DNA of 64,000 nt, from assembly GCA_001566295.1 (NCBI GenBank), contig KQ964245.1, positions 1,555,524 to 1,619,523 on the forward strand, given 5' to 3'. The position numbers and the translations under genes are program-made. Under the pieces are notes generated by a model. The model saw only the letters and a list, made by a program, of their open reading frames with translations, had not been told where the DNA came from and did no database searches. The DNA comes from Microdochium bolleyi. Lineage: Eukaryota; Ascomycota; Sordariomycetes; Xylariales; Microdochiaceae. Below are positions 55,484-64,000 of this stretch, piece after piece; positions within the stretch are counted from its first letter, which is position 1, and each line of letters begins with the position of its first letter.

Positions 55484-57122
55484 ATGCCCTCATCCGCCGT
55501 CCAGAACCCGCCTGTCCAGGCCGAGTCCAAGGCTGCCAAGAAGAAGAAGGGCCCAGCTGCCCAGCTCCGCACCGAGTCCCCTGCGCCCTCGGCCACCTCT
55601 GCTACCGACCGCGCCGTCTCGGTCTCTGGCGAGGGCGAAGAGTCCAAGAACCCCCACGTTCTTGAGCTGCAAAAGTGAGGATGCCACAGCAACCCCATCT
55701 CCTCCCTGGTGCGCGTGTTGCTGACCAGTCTTTGTCCAGAAACATCCGCAACATCAACAAAAAGATTGTAAGCATCCCCGCCGAGCTACGGGTGCTGTCG
55801 TAGACCACAAGGAGGAAACCTGCTGATCACTTCTGTCCTCCCTCCTCTTTAGCTCAATGCCTCCAAGACCGACTCCCTGATAGACCAGCACAAGGGCAAG
55901 TCCCTTGACGAGCTCGTCGAGGCCAAGATCATCAACAATGATCAGAAGGCACAACGCCTTAAGAAGCCCCAACTCGAGTCCCAGCTTTCTGGCCTCGAGG
56001 AGCAGCTTGCCCAGTACCTGAAGCTCGACGAGGAGTACCGGACCCGAGGATCTGCCGACCTCGCCAACCTCGAGAAGTCTCTGACTGCCAAGCACGACAA
56101 GGAGAAGGCCGACGCCATTGCTCAGCTCAAAGAGCAGCACGCTGGCGATGCCACCAAGACCCAGCGCAGCGCTCTCCTTCTCCTGTCCCAATTCCTTCGC
56201 CTCGCGGCCGCACGACGATCGGAGGATGCCGACGCTTCACAGGACGAGAACATGGCTCTGGAGGGTGTGCTGCTCAGCGTCTACTCTGGCGACAACACGG
56301 CCGTGGAGACGATGCTCAAGCTTGTTGAGGGTTCCGACGACAAGACGCAGAGTGTCAATGGCGACGAGCTCCAAACTACCTGTGCGTATTCTCTCATCTC
56401 AGTGCAAATCCCGCATGACTTACGCTAATGTGCTTGACAGTCGCCCAAGTCAAGGAGGCTGCCCTTGCCCACGCCAAGCTCTATGCTGCAGACACAGCTC
56501 CTGAGGTCTCTGAGCTGCCCGAAGCCGGCCAGTCTGTCGAGACTGACCCGACAGTTGCGCACGCTGGATTGACCGAGATCGACGCGACCGGCGGCGTTCA
56601 GCCTCTTAACGGCCAGGCGGATTCCAGCTTGGCTGCGCCGGCCAACACTAGTGTGACCGATGATGCCGCCAACGCCGCTGCGGAGTCGCAATGGGATGCC
56701 AACAACGATCTCAGTGCCTCCCAGGACGAGTGGGTTAAGGTTCCTCGCGACCCGGCCGAGACGGAGACAGGCCTCAGCGCCACTCCTGCGGCACCCAGCA
56801 ACGTGCAGTCCTGGGCTGATGACCAGCCTGAGGCTGCTCCTGAGGTAAGTCATGTCTTGTCTTGTTCATCAGCTGTGCCCTACTAATCACATCTGTACAG
56901 ACAACGACTCCTGCCGATGCCGGTGATGGGTTCCACCAGGTTCAGCGCAACCGTCCTCGGGGTCACGGCGGCGAGGGCCGGGGCCGAGGTGGCGGCCGCG
57001 GACGTGGTGGAAACCGTGGCCGCGGCGGCTTTGGGGAGGGTCGTGGCCGTGGAGGCCGCGGTCGGGGAGGCCCTGGCGGCGCGGGCGGCCCTCGTGGCGG
57101 ACGTCGCAACGAAGAGGCCTAG
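55484..57122 (+). CDS. YAG7-like coiled-coil RGG protein, probably RNA-associated
   Basis: Five exons, 55484-55674, 55740-55767, 55853-56381, 56441-56844 and 56901-57122, give 457 residues; every junction is GT-AG and in phase. The N-terminus is Lys/Ala/Ser/Pro-rich. A conserved helical core spans about 60-245 (HVLELQKNIRNINKKILNAS, then LDELVEAKIINNDQKAQRLK and QLSGLEEQLAQYLKLDEEYR), resembling the caprin-type/YAG7 dimerisation region. The middle is Ala/Glu-rich and disordered, with a Trp-containing repeat (ESQWDANNDLSASQDEWVKV). The C-terminus has dense RGG/GRG repeats (GRGRGGNRGRGG) typical of RNA-binding, arginine-methylated tails, and ends RRNEEA. The 28-base second exon is very short. 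Role in ribosome or mRNA biology is inferred from architecture. Confidence 0.85.
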
Positions 57123-58645
57123 AAGACTACACCTCTTCTGACCTACGCCAACTCTGACGTCATGTTCGGCCTGGTTGGCGAAGGTGTGTACGACCCTGAA
57201 CGCGGACACGACTGTGCCACGAAGGGGGCGAGAGTATGAGTGGTGTTCGAGTACTGGATGGAGAAGCATGCATTGACGTCTCTTACTCTTTGATTTATGG
57301 GACGAAGGCTCTGGGCGAGCATGTCCGGCGTGACACAACAGGGTGGGCAAGCGCATTCGGCTGATTTTCATGGCGGGCTTTCGGGAAAGAGGATGGAGGA
57401 TTGGGGGAGCATTTGCTGCATTCCTGGCGTACTTACCTTTTGCCCTGGTTCTTCCGAGGTGACGGAGTGTGCATCTTTCTGTCTGTACAACAACAACGAC
57501 GACGACAACTACAACTAAACGGGTCCGGTAGCATGTTCTCCTGGGTTCACGGCTGGCGCTCAAAAACATAATATGAATGAAAGAGGGGAAGAGGGGGTGG
57601 TGTGAGAATTATCTCACAAAAAGTTGATGATTCGATGCAATGCCTTGTGACAGTGCGGTCGTGTAGGCTATGTCAGCAACCGAGGTCAGTAACCGAGGTC
57701 AGCAAGTTCACACCTGTCAGAAACATGAATCGAACCTTGGACAGCCACAGTCAAGCTTGGAAGCCTCCAGGGCTGGCTGCTGAACACACAGACTTGGAAA
57801 GGTCTAGACTCAGGTCTAGACTCAGGCAGGCTGTTGCTGCTGTAGGCTGCATCTGTGACTAAATAAACAACACGTTGACGGCTGTCAGCATAACGTGACC
57901 CAGTGTCAGCATGAGTGACTGGCATAACATGGATGGCTTGGATAGTGCTGATCGTATTTGGTACTGGACGGTCGTGTCGCGGAGCGGATGCCATCGTTAC
58001 CTGCCGCAACGATTGGAATACTAATGTGTCGTCCTTTTTTGCCTGCCGGGCGAGCCTCGTTCGCTGCAGGCTGGCGTGCAGGGGTCTGTTGAGGAGAGAG
58101 GAACCTTGGAAAGCACGTCCGGGCAGGAATCCACCTGCCCGTTTCGGCAATACGTACCAGTCTGGCGATCCTGCCTCCCGCAGCAGGGTGTCGCTGGTCT
58201 GCTGGGCGGTTCAACTCAACTCCCCGTCAAGTTATGGTAAACTAGTGGTCTGCAGAGACTCTCCCAGAAAACCCCCACTGCGGGATTGGAGCTGATGCAA
58301 GCAGGATGACGTGAGCCCTTGTCTTGTGCTGTACGTATTGGTTGGGAGCTTGATGAGTGATCAGCGGTTGTCGACACCTCGGCATGGAGACTCTCTGCAG
58401 GGTGACATTGTCAGAAGCAAAGAGTCTGCTGGGGCATACCTAGGTATAAAGGAGCGCACCCTCTCGCCTGCGCAGTGCCTGCAACGCGGCCCATGAGCTG
58501 AGGTCTGCAGACTGCGGGGGATCCCTTCGCGTACAGCAGTAACTTGACGCATCTGGCGACACCTATTGCATCATCTGAGACAGGCAGACCGCCTTACGCT
58601 CCTTCTCTGCATCAACACCAAAGGCACAGCATCTCGAAATACGCC
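57123..58645. other. intergenic between YAG7-like and P450
   Basis: 3' flank and P450 promoter. Two tandem duplications occur: AACCGAGGTCAG twice at 57678-57702 and GGTCTAGACTCA twice at 57801-57824. TACCTAGGTA (58437-58446) overlaps a TATAAA. No gene was recognised. Confidence 0.5.
58437..58450 (+). promoter_or_regulatory. TATA box overlapping TACCTAGGTA palindrome, P450 promoter
   Basis: TATAAA at 58445-58450, about 195 bases before the P450 start codon, overlaps the 3' end of the perfect 10-base palindrome TACCTAGGTA. A TATA box suits an inducible gene. A regulator binding the palindrome is inference. Confidence 0.4.
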
Positions 58646-60535
58646 ATGACCGCGCTCCTTAGGGACGGCAATCTGGCAGGCGCCATCAGTCTGGGCCTTC
58701 GTGGTCTGGCTTTCGGACTGGTCTTCCTCGTCGGCCGGTTTATCTATCATGGAGTCAGGGTGCGCATGCGCTTTAAGCAGATGGCACGCCAGGGCATTGT
58801 AAGCATCACTCCGGAAACCCAAGAGTCTGCTCGATGACGGTGCTGACAATCTGCTCTGCTCCGAAAGCCCATCATGCCGCACTCATGGCTCCTGGGCCAC
58901 CTACCCATGGTAGTCCAGCACCGTAAGGCCTTCCCCGACGACCTGCACGTCTCTATGTTCTTCCTCGAGCTGCTCAAGAACTACCAAAAATCCTTCCCGG
59001 GCCTCGCCAACCCCCCCTCAATCACCTATGTCGACCTCTGGCCCCTCGGAGACCCCATCTGTATCTGCCTCGACCCGGCCGTCTCGCCGCAGTTCACCCA
59101 GACAAAGTCCATTCCCAAGGGCACCCTGGTGAAATACCTCCTTGGACCGCTGACTGACGAGCGGGATCTCGTCTGTCTTGAGGGCGACGAGTGGAAGCTC
59201 TGGCGGTCCCGCTTCAATCCGGGCTTCAGCGCCAGGAACATCACCGCTCTCGTCCCCACCATCCTCGAGGAGACGGACGTCTTTGTCCACCAGCTCGAGC
59301 AGCTCGCGGGGCCCGATGGCAGCTGGGGTGAGGTCTTCCAGCTCGAGAAGAAGGCGATGAACCTGACCTTTGACGTCATTGGTCGTGCTGCGCTGTAAGT
59401 CGAGTTTCTTGGTTGCTGCGTGAACAATGCGAAACTGACACATACCGATTCCAGGGACGTCAAGTTTGGAGAGCAGACGAGACCCGTCCCAAGCGCGTTC
59501 AAGGAAGCGTTCTTCAGGCAATTATCGCTAATGGTCATGGGCGCATCAATCACCACCCTGGTTGCCCGCTGGCTGCCCTCGTACGCACGCGAAAAGGCCA
59601 GAAATGCCAAGATCATGGATGACTACCTCATCCCCTACGTCCAGGATCGTGATGCTTTCGTCAAGGAACAGTCGCTCGAAAAAGACACCTCGAAGACGTC
59701 AGAAAAGTTCATCATCGACCTTGCGCTGCGAGCGCTGCAGAAGGACGGGGAGTCGACGCAGCTGGTTGACCGTCCTGACGGGCAGCTCATGCAGACGCTC
59801 CTGTCCCAGCTCAAGGTCTTCCTCTTCGCCGGCCACGACACCACTGCGAGCACCATCGCCTGGGGCTTCCACCTGCTCAGCAGGAATCCGGACACCCTGG
59901 CCAGGCTGAGGGCAGAGCACGATAGTGTCTTTGGCGCCACGGCTGCCGATGTCCAAAGCACGCGAGCACAGATTGCCTCTTCGCCACAACTGCTGAACCA
60001 ACTGCCCTACACGGTGGCCGTGATCAAGGAGACACTGAGGCTGCAGCCGCCTGCTTCCTCGTGGCGGCAAGGCCAACCGGGGTTCTTCCTCACCGCACCA
60101 GGCTCTGACCTACAGTACCCCACAGATGGTTTCATGGTGCTCGACTCCGCCCGGAGCGTCCAGAACAACCCGACAGCGTGGGAGAAGGCCGACGAGTTCG
60201 TGCCAGAACGTTTTCTGTCCCACTCCGACGCGGTCAGCCACGGCGTCGAAATCCGCGAGCCTCCGGCGCATGGCTGGCGCCCGTTTGAGCAAGGGCCGCG
60301 GAACTGTATCGGCCAGGAGCTGGCCATGGTGGAACTGAAAATGGTGTTCGTTCTCGTGGCACGGCAGTTCGACATCGAGTGCGCGTGGGACAAATGGGAC
60401 GCTGTGAAGGGGCAGGAGGGCACTGCCGAGACGAAAAAGATGTACAACGGAGACAGGCTGTATCCGTATGGCGAGTCGACTGCGCACTGCAAGGACAATA
60501 TGCCTGCCCACGTCCGGCTGAGGACAATTAGCTGA
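58646..60535 (+). CDS. cytochrome P450 monooxygenase, possibly CYP59/StcS-like
   Basis: Microsomal haem-thiolate oxygenase. Exons 58646-58798, 58868-59394 and 59455-60535 give 586 residues; junctions rejoin QGI/PIMPHSWLLGHLP and GRAAL/DVKFGEQT. An N-terminal anchor helix (LGLRGLAFGLVFLVGRFIYH) precedes the catalytic domain. P450 landmarks: I-helix AGHDTT (352-357), ExxR ETLR (419-422), PERF (477-480), haem loop FEQGPRNCIG with ligand Cys511. The C-terminus is complete (HVRLRTIS). The IMPHSWLLGHLP start region recalls the sterigmatocystin-pathway P450 StcS group, but no other cluster gene lies in the window, so the substrate is unknown. It is convergent with the rhodopsin-domain gene, with 173 bp between stops. 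Confidence 0.93.
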
Positions 60536-60708
60536 GAGGTAGTTAAGCTCTAATTCGCGATCTACTCAGTGGAAACGTTCTTCTCTCGTGAATGTCTGTC
60601 TAAGTGCTACTTACTCATGCTATTCCGAAGATATAATTGCTGTCACGGCGGTAATTAACGTAAGCCAGCGCAAGTAGCTTGGAGATACTACTTCCCGAGC
60701 CGGTCGGC

Positions 60709-62196
60709 TCAGTCACGGGACGAATAGGAGCTGCCGTCTCTGTGGTCAACTTCGTCATACTTGACCTCTATATCGCTGTGAATCATTATCACCCCGTCCG
60801 TCAGGCCCCTGACGCTCTCGCTCTGCCCATCCTGCTTATTGCTGAGCTGGTTACTGTTCCGCACAGTCTTGCCCTTCGTTGGGCCCTCGGCACCATTAGC
60901 ATAACAAGAAGCCTCCGTTGGCGACGATGTGGTGAGCTTCAACGCCGCCGAAGCTGCGGACAGGGCATCTGCGCGACTACCACTGGTCTTGCCGTTGGCC
61001 GCGCGCTCCGCGAAGCGGCTGGCCCTGCTGCTGAGCTTGGAGAGTGTGCTGTTCAAGGCCCCATTCGAGCGGTGGTAGTCCGTGCCGCTCCTGCTGCTGC
61101 CCCCGCCTTGCGTGCTGTGGTCGGTTACGGCGAACCCCCCTTTCGTGCCCCTCATACGCTCGAGCTGGTACGGCGAATCGATGTCAATACCAAACGTGTT
61201 CCCGAGCCAGCTGTCTACCACGCCCTTGAGACTGGGGATGCAGGCCGTGATGACGGAGAGGTGACCTGCGACCGTAAGCCAGATGTTTGGGCGGAGAGCT
61301 TCCCATGTGAAGTCTGTGTCGCTGCCGTTGTGGACATAGGATGTTCCGGCGAGTGCGGGTGACACGGCACCAGCGACTCTATTTGTGTACAAAAGTGTCA
61401 TCGTCAGTAAGCCGCTCTCTTCCTGTCGTGTCCGGGGTTTTCTTTCCTAAGCTTTTACTTACAAGAGCCGGATCGAAAAGAGCCCTATAATGAGCGCCTT
61501 GGTATGTAGGGTGGTCTGCACCCGGACGATCATGACACTGGCGATGAGACAGATGAGAACATCCGTGATGATGCAGGATATCAAGGTGAAGGTGTAGACG
61601 GGCACTGCGGTTGGACACATCGCCGAGGAAACGGCTCTCCACGGCGCCGGAAGAGGGCAGCGGAAGCCGGTCGCGACGATGCTGATTACGGAGAGGGTGC
61701 TGATGATTCCGACGAGGATCCTGTTGGCCCACTGGATCTGCGTGAAGGAGTTGATCGCGTCGATGAACCAGCACATGGAGATCTTGGTGCAGAACATCAC
61801 TGACACCCAGAGTATAGATATCGCGAATTGTGTCTGAGGCAGAACGCGATTGTCAGTCCATCCCCGAGAGAGTCTCGTGCGAGAAGGCATGGGATGCGAA
61901 CGACGTACCTTTGCTATGCGATCAAGCCTGGCCTCGTCGAGTGTGCTCGCATGCCTGCCGATACCCAAACTTGCTGCGTAGACCACCAGGGCTGATTGTG
62001 CGAGCAGGAAACCTACTCCCGCCAGTAGTATGAAGTCATAGTTACGCCAGACGCGTTGGGCGCGACGGTAGAGCAGCTTGCCGGTGATGATGGAGGTCGT
62101 CATGAGCAGAGCCGCGACTGTGATCGACGCGAGGATGGCGCTGTGGTCCTCGTCGCGCAGCCCGAGGAAGGCATCCGCCTGCGGCGGAGCACTCAT
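60709..62196 (-). CDS. fungal rhodopsin-domain (Pth11-like) seven-helix membrane protein
   Basis: Predicted plasma-membrane receptor-like protein. Exons 62196-61909, 61833-61463 and 61378-60709 give 442 residues. Seven hydrophobic segments: SAILASITVAALLMTTSIIT, YDFILLAGVGFLLAQSALVV, FAISILWVSVMFCTKISMCW, ILVGIISTLSVISIVATGF, VYTFTLISCIITDVLICLIA, ALIIGLFSIRLLVAGAVSPA and IWLTVAGHLSVITACIPSLK. The last helix, with ACIPSLKGVVDSWLG, is the usual end of this fungal family. The C-terminal tail (about 320-442) is soluble, Ser/Gly-rich and ends YDEVDHRDGSSYSSRD. It lacks an N-terminal CFEM domain, so it belongs to the non-CFEM class. Ligand and G-protein coupling are unknown. The intron phases (0 and 2) close cleanly. 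Confidence 0.88.
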
Positions 62197-64000
62197 GGTG
62201 ACGGTACCTGGGAGGTTGCGAAGAACTGGACAGTCGCGACAGCATATACAAGCCTGAAGTGTGAGCTGGGACAGTGCAAGACTGCACAGAGTCGCGTTTA
62301 GCTAGCCTGAATACCTGACCGTACTCAGTCCTGACGCATCACACAATAGCCAACGACTCTCGAGGGGGGCCACTGTTTATAACATTCAGCGTACCTTGGC
62401 ACATCATAAGAATGCCTTTTCATCTTGGTGGAATGAGTCGCAGGACCGTCCCTGCACAACCCTCCTGAGGAAGCACGCGAGTGAGAGACGGGAACTCTTG
62501 AGACCTGGGCACAATCCGGGACCAACATCGCTTCTCAACCACCCTGGACAAGATCATATCCAAGGCGAGCAAGGAGCTCCCAGCACCTTGCCTTGGCGTC
62601 GCGTGAGAGAGCAAGAGAAGGAACCCCCCCCCCCCCCTCGGCACCGTCGAGTACACTTCATTGCCGTGTGTTGCCTTGTTGCAACTACTAATCTGCCTCC
62701 GCCCAACGTCACAGCGCCCCTGCGCAGATGGGACTTGGGTCTATGAAGCACAGTTCACCGCTCGCCAGGCTTTCGAGGCCGCGCAAAGTCTCGCAACCGC
62801 GACCAACAAGTTGGTCGTTGCCCAACAGGCAGGGATCTGTCGTACTGGAGATACCAGCACTGTATCTAATGAAAGTCCGCCACTCTATCTGAAGAGTCTC
62901 GTGCGATCATGAGTCACCCATGCTTGCAAGTTCGATCCGGATGGATGTGCTTGACACGCCTGGAGCTGGTGCGTCCCTGATTCGTGGTAGTGTTGCCTGA
63001 TAGTCTCGGGAGAGCTCGAGGCGAGGATTGAGGAGGGCGCCCCAGCTGTGATCTCGAGCGTGCTCGCCCAAGGGGGACGGACCGTGCCTAGGGCATGCGA
63101 ACCCTTACAGGCCGGGAATGACCACTGGTGGGCTGGGATCATTAGTCAATACTTGATCGAGCGCGTTCAGGGTTTCAGATGCAGATGCAGTTGGTTCCCT
63201 TTTCATCGGGATGGGCTGATTGTCAATCCATGGTCCTTGCAATCCAGCCATTGCATGACTCTGGCCTTTCATGCATTGTTTGCTCTGGTGGCTTCATGCA
63301 TTCGCAAAATCCGGGACAAAGTAGGACAACAGAATTGTGAGGATGATGGGCACTTGCCGCCGCGGAGAAGCAAGCGCGACGTTGTTAATCATTGTCTCAA
63401 CTCTTGTACTATCAAAGATCAGCCTTCGGCATGTTCGAAAAAGGTATTGCTCTTTGATTATCCTGCATCCCCTTGGTCAGCTCCTGATCGCACGGCGACC
63501 CTGTCGCATGTCGGGTCGATTAGGTGACTGTGTCTCACGGGAGCCTGGGTGATATTCGGTGATTGAACTTCGGCCAAAGCAGGGAAGATTACCCAGCAAA
63601 TTTGGGAGGAGACACCGCCGAAGACCGCCCAATTGGGAGTTCAAGGAAGGGTCCGGCTCGCGACATGGTGTGTGAACAACACGGGATAATGATACCACAG
63701 GTCCGATCTAGGCTGCAATACAGTCTGTGTGCCATGACCTGCAGCAGGCTGGGGTTGTGGTGGCTGCGCTTCAGACTGTGCGCGGGATGAGCTTGGCGGC
63801 CACGAAGACCCGCGAGTGTCTGTCCTATCGCAGACCACATAGATTCAGTTTCGACAAGGGGTTCTCGGGAGGCTTTGAGCTCAGTGGGTAAGACCAATTG
63901 ATCCTTGCCTTCGCATCGGTCGGCTTGACACTTCCGTGATCCGGCCAGACAGGGGCATTTAAAATCCTTGTCTGGGAGCATCCTTGTTAAAATGCAGAGG
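62197..64000. other. terminal intergenic
   Basis: Promoter of the rhodopsin-domain gene, then 1.6 kb with no recognisable gene up to the window end. A 14-base poly(C) tract lies at 62624-62637. Confidence 0.5.
62624..62637. repeat. poly(C) tract, 14 C
   Basis: Fourteen C in intergenic DNA upstream of the rhodopsin-domain gene. Confidence 0.95.

Noticed and set aside
56883..57569. Minus-strand ORF over the RGG exon
   Set aside because: It is the antisense of GGC/CGT repeats in the YAG7-like tail; Ala/Thr/Val repeats with no domain.
58646..62196. Secondary-metabolite cluster around the P450
   Set aside because: Only a P450 and a rhodopsin-domain gene; no synthase, transferase or cluster regulator. 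The other neighbours are housekeeping.
1..64000. CRISPR arrays or bacterial-type operons
   Set aside because: The window is fungal with spliceosomal introns; no regularly spaced repeats were found.

Overview
This is a eukaryotic window from a filamentous ascomycete (Pezizomycotina, most likely a Sordariomycete). The evidence is short introns (about 55-110 bp) with GTANGT donors and CTAAC/CTGAC branch points, GC-rich codon use, a Pth11/rhodopsin-domain receptor, a Zds1-C protein and a DUF2433 protein. There are no operons, tRNAs, CRISPR arrays or intact transposons that I can support. Seventeen protein-coding genes can be assembled, almost all by joining exons across introns; a further short membrane ORF is doubtful.

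Layout. 1.3-2.8 kb: PRPP synthetase (+). 4.8-5.6 kb: peroxisomal PEX11 (+). 6.6-8.7 kb: a conserved fungal low-complexity protein of unknown role (-). 9.3-17.7 kb is a genome-maintenance stretch: a possible OB-fold protein (-) is divergent from the kinetochore gene NDC80 (+); then come ESCRT-II VPS25 (+) and a six-BRCT Brc1/Rtt107-like repair scaffold (-). 21.1-24.2 kb: Zds1-like PP2A regulator (+). 25.3-27.8 kb: DUF2433 metallophosphoesterase-like RGG protein (+). 28.7-30.3 kb: COQ5 (-) and a small membrane protein (-).

30.3-37.6 kb is a gene-poor stretch with extreme poly(C) tracts, one of 54 C. 37.6-40.6 kb: rhodanese-tyrosine phosphatase of the Pyp1/Ptp2/3 type (+). 41.5-42.8 kb: proteasome ATPase Rpt6 (-). 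44.8-48.3 kb: Vnx1-like vacuolar cation/H+ antiporter (+). 51.0-53.1 kb: secreted-ectodomain, lectin-like membrane protein with a GC-AG intron (+). 53.7-54.2 kb: the 78-residue histone-fold protein CENP-W, split over four exons (+). 55.5-57.1 kb: YAG7-like RGG protein (+). 58.6-60.5 kb: cytochrome P450 (+), convergent with a seven-helix rhodopsin-domain protein at 60.7-62.2 kb (-).

The genes are mostly unrelated housekeeping functions, as usual in fungal chromosome arms. Themes that recur are chromosome segregation and repair (NDC80, CENP-W, Brc1-like, OB-fold candidate), signalling phosphatase control (Zds1, PTP) and RNA-associated RGG proteins (DUF2433, YAG7-like). No wholly new multi-gene system is evident. 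The best leads are the unknown OB-fold candidate sharing a promoter with NDC80, the poly(C) tracts, the GC-AG intron and the two start codons isolated in six-base coding exons.
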